DNA of 64,000 nt, taken from the NCBI GenBank assembly GCA_028554795.2, contig CM068827.1:70157809-70221808 (forward strand), written 5' to 3'. The notes beneath the pieces are model-generated. The model was not told the origin of the DNA. It saw nothing but the letters and a program-made list of their open reading frames with translations, and did no database searches. The position numbers were made by a program, and so were the translations under genes. This DNA is from Sinohyriopsis cumingii (Eukaryota > Mollusca > Bivalvia > Unionida > Unionidae). Shown here piece after piece: positions 13,157-25,378 of the stretch (its first letter is position 1; every line of letters starts with the position of its first letter).

Positions 13157-13373
13157 GGTTTAACGCAATTTTCAGCACAAGAAATGGCGGCCAGTATTAA
13201 TGGTGTAGGAAGAACCCTGGAAAACCCCGGAAAGAACCACCTACCCACGTGAAGCTACTGGCAAGCTCTCTCACATACCCTCATTGACCGAGCCCTAGAC
13301 TCGAACCCACGCAGATAGAGCTGAGATGGCAGTGATCCGTAACGGTGAGCGTTTTAGACCACTCGGGGCCCCG
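13157..13373 (-). mobile_element. tRNA-derived SINE (family 1), reverse orientation
   Basis: Read on the reverse strand: GGGGCCCCGAGTGGTCTAAA head, B box GGGTTCGAGTCT, then the body ending in GCGTTAAACCC. It nearly touches the Thr-rich frame that follows and may have displaced a first exon in segmental unit 1. Confidence 0.85.
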
Positions 13374-13377
13374 GCAG

Positions 13378-14157
13378 ATGATCATAACAATTGTGATCTG
13401 CTCCACAAATTGCTGTGAAATGATTATCAATTCGGATTTTTTGCAAAGCTTAACCCTACCAAAGAATCCCCAAACCTCAAAACCAACATTAGATGTTCCC
13501 TTTTCTAGCAAAAACTTCACATTTATAAAGGAGCAGTCTGACAAACTCTTCACTAAAGAGACCATATGCATTAGATGCAAAGATGAGTACGTTAACAACG
13601 ACAACAGTAACAATATTAACGACGACGACTGCAACAACAACATGGACAAACACAATCGACACTACACGAGAGAATCAGTCTTCGTCAGCTGCAAATACGA
13701 GCACTTTAAAATGGTAACAGTAACAACATCAACAGCAACTACAACAATAACAACAGGGACAACAACGGAAATATATTCGCCAACAACATCAACGACAACA
13801 GACAAAACAAGGACAACAATAATGAAAACACATCCACAATTAGAACAAAATTTAATAGGATCTTTTACAAATCATACAAAAGAAAATGTGACAAATAAAG
13901 TTTTCAATAAGCAAGAGTAATACTGGTACAGATTCTTCAAATAAAACATCTCTTACTAAAACATCATGTTTTCTACTATTCCAAAAACAAAACCTCAACT
14001 GAATATCAACGAATCTGAAGAAGACAAAATCACCAAAGTAACAATGATCCCACTGAATGCAAGTCCACTGAATGTCAATGGCTCCTCTAAAATAAATATG
14101 GTATATATTCCCGCACGAACTTCCACCATGAGCCAAGTTGCAAGAATCTACCAATAA
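13378..14157 (+). pseudogene. Thr/Asn-rich relic, probable decayed paralogue of the mucin-like gene
   Basis: An open frame (ATG at 13378, stop at 13920) encodes a segment with Asn/Asp clusters, then a Thr-rich stretch (MVTVTTSTATTTITTGTTTE and similar) with several N-glycosylation sequons; a second frame (13966-14157) continues Ser/Asn-rich sequence. Flanking DNA is paralogous to that around the intact mucin-like gene at 20.4-21.3 kb, which supports common origin. There is no visible signal-peptide exon upstream and no membrane segment downstream, and stops separate the two pieces. Alternatively it is simple ACA-rich DNA that happens to be open. Confidence 0.4.
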
Positions 14158-15090
14158 GATAAATACCCTGGGGTATATTGTCATGTAATGTCGAGGAGAA
14201 AGAGATAAAGGTGATATGTTACGACATATTGAGATATCATACTTGGGACAAAGCTTTCCCTTAAGTTGGTGATTAGATTAGGTTACTGAACCTTCGAATG
14301 CAGAAGGTGACAATAAAGTAATCAGTTCAAGGACAGCGGAGGAATAACACAAATAGTAACACCTCAGTTTTGATTCTGGAAGGATGAACAAATTGCAAGG
14401 CTACTTTTATGTCGTTCTACCTAGTAGATCAGGATAGATATAAAAAGAACCTCTAAACTTGTTTATGTTAACGTAATGAAATGCAGTTTAGTAAATGCGA
14501 CAAAAAATATCCATTTGTTACTTTAGAAAGGTCGTATCAATAAAACTAAATTTAGACGTTTGCATTTGGAAGTACTTGGGATTAATGTAACCGATGAAAA
14601 ATTTAACTACAGTCATTTTGTACTGTTGCATGAAATTACTAATCGTAAAGTAAAAGGAAAAATATGCGGAATATTTTGGTTTTTGCTGCATTTGTCAATA
14701 AAATTGTATTCCTTCTGCCGGTCGTATTTCTTCTGATTCATGAATGTTAACTGGAAAATATTTTAGATAAGCTAATTTCGATTTTTGCACCCATTCATTC
14801 TCCAAACTGTAATAAATGACTAAATATAAAAAGAACATAGAAATTTGAATAAATTTCTCAAAAGCGCTGTGTGGAAGAGACGTAGCCATGCTGTTTAAAG
14901 AATTCTTTTACTTTATGCCTTATATATACGATTTTAAAAATTTGTACTACAAGCAATACAAAATTGCTGAATGAGTATTTAAAACGTCTTCGAATTTCTA
15001 TATGTTTCATATCACATTGACTTATGAAATATATATTGGAAAGGGTGTGTTGGAGGGTGAATCTGTTCGTGTTGCACAATTTTTGAGACA
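14158..15090. other. Non-coding part of segmental unit 1
   Basis: No gene seen; ~14600-14760 aligns with ~21570-21750, downstream of the intact gene in unit 2. Confidence 0.5.
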
Positions 15091-15240
15091 ACGTCTGTTT
15101 CCCCAACAGAAAGCCTACAAACACCTGTTTCCCCAACAGAAAGCCTACAAACACCTGTTCCCCAACGGAAAGCCTACAAACACCTGTTCCCCAACGGAAA
15201 GCCTACAAACACCTGTTCCCCAACGGAAAGCCTACAAACA
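15091..15240 (+). repeat. 29-bp tandem repeat, about five copies
   Basis: Unit reads CCTACAAACACCTGTTCCCC then AACGGAAAG; the first two copies carry TTTCCCC and CAGAAAG variants. Confidence 0.95.
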
Positions 15241-17875
15241 TGGGGAAGGTAAATTATATTATATAGAATATAAATGTTAGTTTTCCAAATACATTGATGT
15301 GTGAGATAGTATTATGTACTTTGTGTTTTTTTCTGCATTGGATTGTAGAATACATTTTCTTTTCTCTCTGTGTATCTTCTTCTCGTGTCGACTTTGCATA
15401 GTGTGTTCACTTCTTTTCTTCATAAAAAGTATCTGCATTTAGTTCCAGTTATGTACATTAATACAAACGGACCAAAACTTTTTAAAAAAAACTACCTTAT
15501 CATAATGATTTTGAGTAATTAATTGTGAATCAATATTGGGCTAAATTTACAAAGTGATCTGAAATATTTTAATTACTTCTAAAGTTGCTTATTATATTAT
15601 CTAACTTTGTGTTTGTTCTCACCAACAGCATGTTGTCCGGACAACCTAGATTCAAGCTGTCCGATCAGTTAAAGCTTAACCAATCAAGAACCTTAAAAAT
15701 TTACTTCAATCAGACCACTCGCGTGGCACCGTGAGATCTCTGCTATACAAGTGTTCTTTATGTAGCTAAAATCTCACTGAGTCAAGCGAAAGGTCTGGGT
15801 GAACGATGTACGTGAAACAACATAAACGTTTCCCAGAGTAAGTTTTCTTTATAGTTAGATGGTTAAAATGATGCCCTGGAAATATGCAGAAGCTACTGGT
15901 GATGTAATCCCACCCAACCCTCCAGGGTTCCCCTGGGGGTTATGTCCCACAGACCTTTAGCCCACTTTTATTGTCCCCTCCCCAGCTACCATTTAGTTGC
16001 AAAGCGAACTGTTATAATAATAATAATAATAATAATAACGATCAATATGAAGATTTTCCATAGTGTACGTTTTGAGCAAATTTCGTCATCCGGACTCTTT
16101 ACTTGAAATCCTAAATCTGCAAACAATTCATCCAGAATGATTTAAATATAAACTCTTTAACAAAATTATTCTGTGCAACTAACTGCATAACAGTAAAATA
16201 GTTTGTAATAAAAAGTTTGTTTTAAACCGAATGGAAATAATCTAAACAAATAAAGATGTACCATATTCAGTGTAGTAAAGTTTTCACTGCTAAAGCTAAG
16301 AACGCCAACACGTCGCATTCTGACAATCATGCGCAATGTCTGTTAGTGACGTCATGTGAAACCAGTCATATATATTGCTTCATATTAATTTTGATTACTT
16401 CATATTAATATGCAACAAATTAATTAGCATATATGTAAGTAATAATGCTAGGGACACTTGACCCAAAAAGATGGACATATATTTCCAAAGGATGAGCAGA
16501 AGCCATGTTTCAGAGAAAATAACATTGTGATCATCTTGTCCGATATTAATTTTTGTCTTGATTCACAAGATCATCTATAAAATAGTGAAACATTAATAAC
16601 ATGGATTGCCATTTCCATCAGCGCAAATAGAAATAGTATGAAGTTTAGAGGGTATCATAACAGAAACAGAGCACAAATGTTTACATAGGATGATCCAAAT
16701 AATTTCTAAGAAGTGTCATTTTGTCATCTATTAATTCATTTTACAATGTCTTTTTTAAGTCTTGTGATCTATTTGTTTTTATATATCTTTACTCATTTGT
16801 CGTTTTGTTTTGTCTATTTATATGTTTATGTTTCCGTTACGATATCTCTGCTCTATTATCTTTCTCTTTGCACATGAACTTACGTTGTTTGTTACAAGGT
16901 GAAACGCAGATCTTCATATGTATCAATGTCAAACACCACCCGAGTGTTCAGCTTTGCAAAGGAAGCAACATTTGATTACGAATACTTTCCCGTGTATCTT
17001 AAAACCTAGATAGCCCACCATTTTAGTTCTGCTATCTCAACCTGATCGATAATACATTTCAACACACCCAATCTTGTTATGTACAGGTTTTGTACTTTGA
17101 ACTGTTGCTACCCAAGATACTAGTGGACAAAGATTGGAATGCTAGCAATAGAAATTACTTCTTTAGGTTTCGTACTCATCAAGCTCATTGGTAGTGTTAT
17201 TCCCTTATAGGCAGTGCAAAACATCGTTGCTGAAAATGTGGTTTCAAAATAATTTTCATCGCACAAATTGTAATACAAATATAACGAGACGCACACTTAA
17301 TACAGCAGTTCAGACTATAATACTTTCTTTGAAAATATAAGATTTAAAACCATTTAAAATTCACGAGAATGTTCAGCTTCACCTCATTCATAAAGAAGTT
17401 TACGAAACAATACGTAATAGCTTCTCGGCAAGGCAATCTAATTCTTTGGTAATCACTGTGATATTAACACGACAAGGTAAACTCAGCTGACGTCATCATT
17501 ACTCACATATACTTTTTATGAAATTTTATTCAGTTCAAAGCCTTGCTTCCTGAGTCATTAGAAACTTTTTGTCATACGATATAATTAAAAAGGATTACAC
17601 CAAGATTTCGTGTTTTGAAGACGATTTGTGTCTGAAACACAAGACAAAGTACTCTGAATTCTAATATTATACCATGATTCTTTCATGTGTGTTGTCAGGT
17701 TCGAACAGCAACGTTTTACAAGATGATATTGACGACACAGACCGCACAAGGTGTTCATAAGGACGTAACAGTGTAAGCAGGAGAAAATTAACCATCGTGG
17801 ATCGGTGATCTCTTACGCGTCAAAATCGGAAGGCATGAAATAGTTTGGGTGCACCAGACAAGACAGACTCTATAG
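15241..17875. other. Intergenic DNA, no gene seen
   Basis: Contains the end of segmental unit 1, a (TAA)n tract at ~16013-16038 and the start of unit 2. Open frames are short and AT-rich. Confidence 0.5.
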
Positions 17876-17991
17876 TAGGGGTGGGAAAAATTCAGCCCAT
17901 AACCCGATTTTATCCTGTGATTTACACCACAGTGTGTGGCTTTAAGCATAACTTATCCGGCCCGCGCCCTGGAGTAAGTTGCCCATGCCTG
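17876..17991. mobile_element. hAT-type MITE, 116 bp
   Basis: Starts TAGGGGTGGGAAAA and ends TTGCCCATGCCTG, imperfect inverted repeats of the hAT CAGGGGTGGGCAA type. Flanked by CTCTATAG (17868-17875) and CTCTATAT (17992-17999), a 7-of-8 target-site duplication. Non-coding, non-autonomous. Confidence 0.75.
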
Positions 17992-18197
17992 CTCTATATG
18001 CTGACAAGCAATGTACTTCTTTGTAGAAGCATGATAACGTCAGTTTACGAGCTTAGTTTTTGCACAACAGTGTCTTGGATATTGTAGTGAAATGAGATAG
18101 GACAGAAAATTCCAACGGCTTGATTTGGCGGAAAACAAAAGAGGTTCTTCTGTTTTATTTTATATCCGCATTTGGCAGTTGTATTAAGATAAGAAAC

Positions 18198-21100
18198 ATG
18201 GCTGTTGGCATCACAATCTTCATCCTCTTACTCGTTCTGCAATCATGCGCCTCTCAGGTATGTTACGATCATAATCCAAATTAACGAGTTTTTTGTTGGA
18301 TACCACTCAACAGCATTTAACTAATTCCTACTCTATGACATAGATGTCTTAATTAATATTTTTGTATTTAAAATAACGATATATATGTTTCTCAATACTT
18401 GGCTGTGTCACATTTTATCATACATCATTGAATTTTAATATAGGTTTTTCATCATTCATGGTTTTATGTTAACTGCATTCGTTTACACGTTGTTTATCGT
18501 CATTATAAGCAATGATAATTGTAATATTCTAGTGAAGTCATTACATACTGAGGTCGGACTATGCGCTGTATATTTTTTTTTCTCCTTTTGGATTTTACAA
18601 ATATAATGAATTCTTTTCAGAAAACAATTTTTGTTTATTTTGTTTGTTGGTATTATTCTTGCCTCTATCTCTGTACAAAATGGTCTCTGTAAAAACGCAT
18701 GGTCATACATTTATATGCGGCAATGAATAGGTTGATATGTGTACGTTTGTCAACATTAGACCGATGGGTGGGTTGGTTGGTGCATGGGTGGATGGATGGA
18801 AGGACGTACATACAGACAGAAGGATAATTATTAAGACATACATACATACATACATACATACATACATAGAGATTTACTCGTAATAAGTACTTGTTTACTG
18901 AGTACAGGTCAGTCAGATGATGGAATACGTATGACGAATGGTCATTCTATGAGTGGATATACAGAGAGATAAGTGTGTTTGGGTGATTTAATAAATGTAT
19001 GTATGATACATAGATGGATAGACAGATGGGTGAACGGATAAATGTTTGAATGGAGAGACAGATATGAGGGGTTTGAAAAAGACCCCGACCAAAAGGGGGA
19101 GAAAACAAATCGAAATATTCAGTAAAGCTTTACTACGATTCTTTTCTTTATAGACCACTTCGGTGGTCTAAGTGATTAGATCATCCGCCTCGTATGTTGG
19201 AGGTCGTGGGTTTGAACGCCGGTAGAGTCATACAAAAGACTTATAACAACGGTATTAACAGCAACATCGCTTGGCGCTCAACATCAAAAGTTTAGTGTTA
19301 GGACTGGTCGGCATGATGTCAGGATAATGAAACTGGGTGGGTCATGATGCCACATGTCTGCGGTATGATGCCCCGGGGCTATACATCAGTATAAACTACC
19401 ACACTTCAGACATCGTAGCGATATGACTAAAATTGTTAAACCTACGTTAAAAGTCCAAAAATCAACATACTTTTCTTCTTTTTCAAATAAATATTTATAA
19501 TTCCCTGTTGGTTTCATTTGATTTTAAATGTACGGTCTACATCAAGTACACCATACTTTCATATCAAGGATATATTTCGACACGCATCCTATCAAAAACA
19601 GCAGGGCTCTTGGTTGACAGTTCAACATAACCCCCGGAATGTTTCTGCCTCAATATTTGTATGCGTACGTTGTTGTGACTTTTATCAAGTACATAAATAT
19701 TCAACAGTATCTTCTCGAACGAAAGATAAAAGTAGTTGTGCCTTCAGATCAAACACAGGATCTAAAACTTTGGGGCTTTTTTTATTTATATTTTATGGAA
19801 AGCGAATACCCAAACGATCGAGAAAGGGTTTATGGCTGGTGGTCCTTGTTAAGAATTTTGGAGGGAATGCCATTATTAAGAAAATATCGATTCCCAAACT
19901 TTTTTAATGCAAGGAAGGGATGTTACATCCGATGAATGTTATTTATTTCAAATCAGGAGCGCCCACCGATTTATTTTCGGGGGGGGGGGGGAAGAGCAAA
20001 TATGTAGTGGTCAGCAATTAAGTTTCACGGTTATAGGCCAAAATATGCAAGTTCCCTACCCCCCCCCCCCTCCGCCACTATATGCGGGCGCCCGTATTTC
20101 AAATGTTGCAATTAAAAGAAGTCAATACATTTTCCATGATTATTGTGTACTATACTTAGCTAAAGGTACTCATGAGAGTTACTCGGTCCAAAGTTGGATC
20201 GAAGCCGGGGCGATGTGGGCTCAAAACATGAGCGCGAAACAACAGGTACGTTTCTTAGAGCACGATTTCTTTGCAGTTAGATTGATAAAGTATGTCCTAG
20301 ACGCCCTTACAATGCAGGAGCTTCTGGTCTCACAAGTTTACAGTCAGAAGTTTTATGAAATAATGATCAGTTCCACAAACGACGCATTAAAATGATTATC
20401 AATTTAATCAGATAATTTCTTGATTTTGTACAGACCTCGAAAGCATCAACAGTATCTTCAAATCAACCGAAAGAATCTCCGGGAATAACTGTAACAGTTG
20501 CTCACAGCACCAACACAATTTCTAGCTCTGCATCTACATGGACTACAACAACAACAAGAGAGATAACAAATGTCACACAGACAATTTCAGCACAAACTGT
20601 AACAACGAGCACACGTTTGACCTCTACACACTCTATATCTCCTACCTCGATCAAGGGTACCGACGGTAAAAATTCCTCCAATAAAACAATCACACCAACA
20701 ACTATGCAAATAACAAATACTAGAAAAGATGCACCGAGCCATGGCTCCCAAACAGTGATTTCGAGTACGACAATACCGACATCTATTTCAACAGAAAATT
20801 CCACCGTCAGCCGAAATGTTACAGAAAGTGATAGAACGACACTCCTCTCGAGCTCATTCTCAGACAGCTCTAACCTAAATAGCAGTGTGTCCACAACAAT
20901 ACCTCCAAGTACAACCGTTTCCAAAGTTACTTCACGTGTGGCAACAAAGGATCCCACGAACAAAATGCAAAATTCCACCGTCAGCCAAAATGTTACAGAA
21001 AGTGATAAAACGACACTCCTCTTGAGCTCATTCTCAGACAGCTCTAACCTAAATAGCAGTGTGTCCACAACAATACCTCCAAGTACAACCGTTTCCAAAG

Positions 21101-21342
21101 TTACTTCACCTGTGGCAACAAAGGATCCCACGAACGAAACGCAAAGGGACAAGGGGAATGAGAAAGAGATAAAGAATGAGCTTGGATACGACAGAGACTT
21201 AGTTATCATATTTGGTACAATGCTTTCCCTTATGCTGGTGGCAAGTATAGGTTATGGAATCTTCAAATGCAAAAGGCGGCAAAAAAGGAGACAGTTCATG
21301 AAGGGAGGCGGAACTATTCAAATAGAAATGTCTAAGTTCTGA
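18198..21342 (+). CDS. Two-exon mucin-like type I membrane protein, ~322 aa
   Basis: Exon 1, 18198-18257, encodes a 20-residue signal peptide (MAVGITIFILLLVLQSCASQ) and ends CAG|GTATGT. Exon 2, 20434-21342, follows TTTTGTACAG, both in phase 0. The ectodomain is very rich in Thr and Ser with many N-glycosylation sequons and no Cys-rich domain, as in mucin-like stalks. It holds a 58-residue internal duplication (174 bp; 20797-20970 and 20971-21144), nearly identical. A membrane helix (LVIIFGTMLSLMLVASIGYG, residues ~274-293) is followed by a basic stop-transfer stretch (KCKRRQKRR) and a ~25-residue tail. It probably acts as a glycosylated surface protein. The 2.2-kb intron carries a SINE and a MITE. 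No homologue recognised; a small extra exon cannot be excluded. Confidence 0.8.
19153..19455 (+). mobile_element. tRNA-derived SINE (family 2) with conserved mollusc-type 3' body
   Basis: Head with GGTGGTCTAAGTGATTAGA (A box region) and B box GGGTTTGAACGCC near 19210. The body contains ATGATGTCAGGATAATG, GGGTGGGTCATGATG and ATATGACTAAAATTGTTAAA, which I recognise as a 3' module widespread in gastropod and bivalve SINEs. Lies in the intron of the mucin-like gene. A 5'-truncated relative sits in reverse at 30.9-31.1 kb. Confidence 0.75.
19954..20094. mobile_element. hAT-type MITE, ~141 bp, with G and C homopolymers
   Basis: Starts CAGGAGCGCCC and ends GGGCGCCCG. Flanked by TATTTCAAAT on both sides (19944-19953 and 20095-20104); the hAT duplication is 8 bp, with two extra matching bases. 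A run of 12 G near the left end and 12 C near the right end are part of the inverted arms. Intronic. Confidence 0.7.
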
Positions 21343-22168
21343 TTTGAGGATGGATGAAAAAATGCGCTCTTTATTTTATTTTCATTCTAACCATGTCACT
21401 CAAGAGAGATGAAAAATGAAAATCTGAACTCAAGTACTTTTATGGAATGAACGCTGGTTAGCAATTGCGATAGACTATCCGTTGATTACTTTTGAATAAT
21501 TTTATCAGTAATGCTAAATTTGGATTGTTTGTGTGTTAAAGTACTTGACTTTCAATATAACTGACCAAAAAGTAATGTTTGCTGCTTCATGAATTTCTTA
21601 ATCGTATCGCAAATGAAAAACATGCAGAATATGTTGTGTGTGTGTACCGCATTTGTCAACTAAATGTAATTATTCCTAATTACTGAAAGTTAACAGATGA
21701 ATATCTTTGATAGGCTAATTTCGACCTACTGCGTCGTTTCGTTTTCGCATTAAATGGTTAAACAACACCAAATTCAAGGAATTTGAAGAAATCTAAAAGC
21801 TTTTTATGGAAGACACGTGACTCTGGAGTAGGCTTATAGTGGATTCACTTTTTTGAGCCTTAAGGATGATCGATTATGAAATCTTGGAGTATTTTAATTT
21901 TCTTTAAATGAAATATTTACATAGATAAGTGTCCGAATAATACAATTTCATTACTAAGAAAAGCGTAGTTAAACATAAACCCGTCACAAACTGTCCATAA
22001 ATTTCAAGCTGAATGAGTATTCAAATCAGCACAAACCGATGGTCATATCCTCCTCTAAAGAAATATACGACGAAGAGATATGCTGGTGTGTGAATAATTT
22101 CAGCTGCAGCAATTATTGAGATCATATTAATTTCCGCCTACGCCACGAATTTCAATAGGTTGTAATCG

Positions 22169-22255
22169 CTGTATGTATGTATGTATGTATGTATGTATGT
22201 ATGTATGTATGTATGTATGTATGTATGTATGTATGTATGTATGTATGTATGTATT
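22169..22255 (+). repeat. (GTAT)n microsatellite
   Basis: About 21 units. Confidence 0.97.
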
Positions 22256-24317
22256 AGCACAGCTTTTTTCGCAATTATTAACGAAGTTAACTTGTCTTTC
22301 TACGTCCAGTCTGTCCAAGAGTTGATCATACATCTCACAGTGAGTTACCTCCATTGGGAAAGATAAGTGGCCTCAGGTCACGATTATTTTTCCTATATAG
22401 TCCCTGCATTTATTTGCCATTACTGAACTTTCTAGGATTATAATAAATAATATCTTAATCTAACATACTTTCAAAGATGAACTGACGGTCAACCGACATT
22501 TTGAGTGAGGCTTGACAGTAAATATAACAACATGCAGTTGGAACACAGATTTCACCGCCAAACCAGCCACAATTCCTCATTACTCACTGTGCACTGTCGC
22601 AAAAATATGCACACCATAATGCTCATATTCTAAATAATCAACAATTTCCGTTCAATCAGTTCCAATAATGCATAAATCTAACGCATTCGTCACCACCAAA
22701 ACGAGACGAAAAACGCTCTAAAATTAGACCGGGGCTACGGGTACTGAGCCGAAAGTAATAATTGTGACCCGAGTCCAAGTGCCACTGTCACAACCCTGTT
22801 AATCTGACACCTGACTTAAGTGGCACCTGGGATAAAACCGTACGCTCTGATAAATGCAATACTCAGTTGGTCGGAATGTCTTCTCTACAATGGGTTTAGT
22901 AGAGATGGGGAAGATTTTACCAATATTGTTTTATTTGCGGGCGGTGGCTGAACAAATAAGCAAGAGGTCTTTGGGTTCCAGGAGACAAAGAAAACTTACT
23001 ATAGGTAATGTTCCGACCTTTGCTTCGTGGTCACTTTGTCACTCTATATCCAACCTTTTACCAAATACGGATGAGGAAAGTCAGTAATGCTTTATCTCGA
23101 CACGCTGGCGCAAAGGGCTATGTTATTAGGTTGCACGCGGTACACGTAACAAACAATATACAAATGATATCACAGTTTGGCTCTTTCTCCTTTGGTTTGA
23201 TTAAATATCGATTTGTGACAGATTTACAACAAAATCAGACAACTTGCTGTTTACTAATTCGAAGACCATATACCCGTGGGTCAAAAGAGACTTACGGCAA
23301 CAATTTATACTAAAAAAGTATGAGCTGTGAAAATTCATAGTGGTACAATACACCTAGGCAAAAACTTGCATTATATTTGATGACGTCATAATGTAATCAT
23401 CACGCCTGTGCAGCAACGCAATAAACTTTAAGTTTAGGAAAGTGGACTCCATTAACTTGAAATAGTGTATATGAATAAGAACAGAAAGGTCAATGTATTC
23501 AGTTCAGCCTGTCATAACACCCATACGCAACATTAATTTCAAATATTGAAAATACATAATGCATTGTTTTCAGACATATAACTATATTATTGTGTGAACT
23601 GCTTAATTTTCTGTATCGGAGTGCAAAATAAATTTTCTTTTCTCTCTGTGTATTATTTCTATATTGTATGCCTATTCTTCGTACTGTATTAACTGCTAAT
23701 TCTTGCAACAATTTTCTACATTTAAATGACTGGCCTGACAGGCATGATATAAACACAAACTTTTGTTTTCTAAATTGATACAAACGGACAAAAACAGATG
23801 CTTATCATATCATAATGGATGTTTGTAATTTATTGTGACTCATTACCGGATTTATCTAAAAAAAAGTTTTACATTTCTGCTAACTTTGTTTAAATTTCTG
23901 TTACTTTTGTTAAATGTCTCCTAACTTCATTTACATTTTTGCTAACTTTGTTTATCAAACAATCTAACTTTGCGCTTTGATTTTACCAATAACACCTTGT
24001 TAGGACTTGCACCAATAAATAGATTCAAGCAGTCTGTTCTGATGAAGTTTTACAAATCTAACTAGTTAAGAGTTTGTTCAACCAGATCTCTCGTGTGGAT
24101 CAGTCAGATCTCAGATATACGAGTGTCCTTTGTGTGGCGATCTCAAACAGAGCCAGGCGATATGTCTAGTTGAATGAGACTAGTGCCTTAAGTATAGATC
24201 TAAAGGTTACTATAAAACCTGTTCTTAAAATATGGGCCGGGCCAACCACTGACTTATGAAGCACTTTGTGATTTAAAGTTTAATATGTCCAAACTATTCA
24301 CTGAATGATTTTAATTT
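22256..24317. other. Non-coding part of segmental unit 2
   Basis: No credible gene. ~23980-24190 matches the end of unit 1. A ~50-bp segment at ~23830-23880 (CTCATTACCGGATTTATC) recurs at ~24606-24655, on the far side of the next minisatellite. Confidence 0.55.
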
Positions 24318-24602
24318 ATGTAAGATAAAAACTAGATATGTGAGATAAAAACTAGATATGTGAGATAAAAGCTAGATATGTGAGATAAAAACTAGATATG
24401 TAAGATAAAAACTAGATATGTGAGATAAAAACTAGATATGTGAGATAAAAACTAGATATGTGAGATAAAAACTAGATATGTGAGATAAAAACTAGATATG
24501 TGAGATAAAAACTAGATATGTAAGATAAAAACTAGATATGTGAGATAAAAACTAGATATGTGAGATAAAAACTAGATATGTGAGATATAAACTAGATATG
24601 TG
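24318..24602 (+). repeat. 20-bp minisatellite, about 14 copies
   Basis: Unit TGAGATAAAAACTAGATATG with G/A and A/G variants (TAAGATAAAA, AAAGCTAG). Confidence 0.97.
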
Positions 24603-24752
24603 GTTTGTTGTGACTCATTACCGGATTTATCTAAAAAAAAGTTTTACATTTCTAGATATGCGAGATATAAACCATAAAATCTTTTTGGTCGAGTGCCAGA
24701 ACATGATTTACTACATTTTACATATTTATTGACCTCAACCACTTTTCTCCGT

Positions 24753-24756
<4 letters not shown>

Positions 24757-24785
<29 letters not shown>
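24757..24785 (+). repeat. Poly(T) tract
   Basis: 29 consecutive T. Could be the tail of an old reverse-strand retrocopy, but no body is recognised. Confidence 0.9.
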
Positions 24786-24786
<1 letters not shown>

Positions 24787-25343
24787 TTAGCGTTTAAACT
24801 TCGTCCAAGTACGATTTTATGCCCGTTGTAAGCAGTTAGGTTTCTTTTTTGTAACCCAGTAAAAAAAAATTACTAGTGACAACGCTTGTTCTGGACGACT
24901 GGCGCCAACTTCACAGAAAGGTCCCATTTTTAGAACATAAGATGTATACAACTGTTATATGATTGCCGAGGTAAGTAACTTAGTGAGAGGCTGGTGGTAG
25001 TCGTCTTGAAGGTACTGGTTATTATCAATCATATTACAAGCAGAACGTTATCAACGAGTTATGTGTGCAAACATCTATTTGGACATTGTTTAGTTCCCAC
25101 TACTGCATTAGTGGCAGCGCGACCGGGGTCAGTGCTCTTACTAGCGTCCCTACTCTGCCATAGAAAATAGTCTTTTTGACAGTTGCCAACCTCCATCCCG
25201 CCCCCATCCCCATCTAAATGTAACTTTGTGACGAATTGTCCTCGTTACACTAAGGTGAGGTAAAATGCCACGAAAAATTTCAGCTGCAAAAGTAAACGCT
25301 CCAGAGGCGCCCCCTACGCCTGGAGCCCTTGGATAATTGCTGC

Positions 25344-25378
<35 letters not shown>

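Larger units (their letters stand above)
12150..15830 (+). repeat. Segmental duplication, unit 1
   Basis: Blocks at ~12200-12360, ~14600-14760 and ~15620-15830 match, in the same order and orientation, blocks at ~16960-17150, ~21570-21750 and ~23980-24190. Shared signatures include CTGATCGATAATACATTTCA followed by CACACCCA, and CGATAATAC-type AT-rich text. Unit 1 is about half the length of unit 2 and is interrupted by a SINE at 13.2 kb. Confidence 0.7.
16910..24200 (+). repeat. Segmental duplication, unit 2 (carries the intact mucin-like gene)
   Basis: Colinear with unit 1 at three separate blocks (see unit 1). It is longer because of insertions: two MITEs, a SINE and microsatellites. Confidence 0.7.

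Noticed and set aside
19518-20395. Several forward frames in the intron of the mucin-like gene, one 162 residues long
   Set aside because: The longest runs through a MITE with G and C homopolymers; no domain, and interrupted by its target site. Treated as chance.
20502-21209. 235-residue reverse-strand frame opposite the mucin-like gene
   Set aside because: Shadow of the Thr/Ser-rich forward exon, which has a signal peptide, splice sites and a membrane helix; the reverse frame has none.
25100-25130. TGGCAGCGCGACCGGGG as a retroviral-type primer-binding site
   Set aside because: No LTR pair, no gag-pol similarity around it; one short match is not enough.
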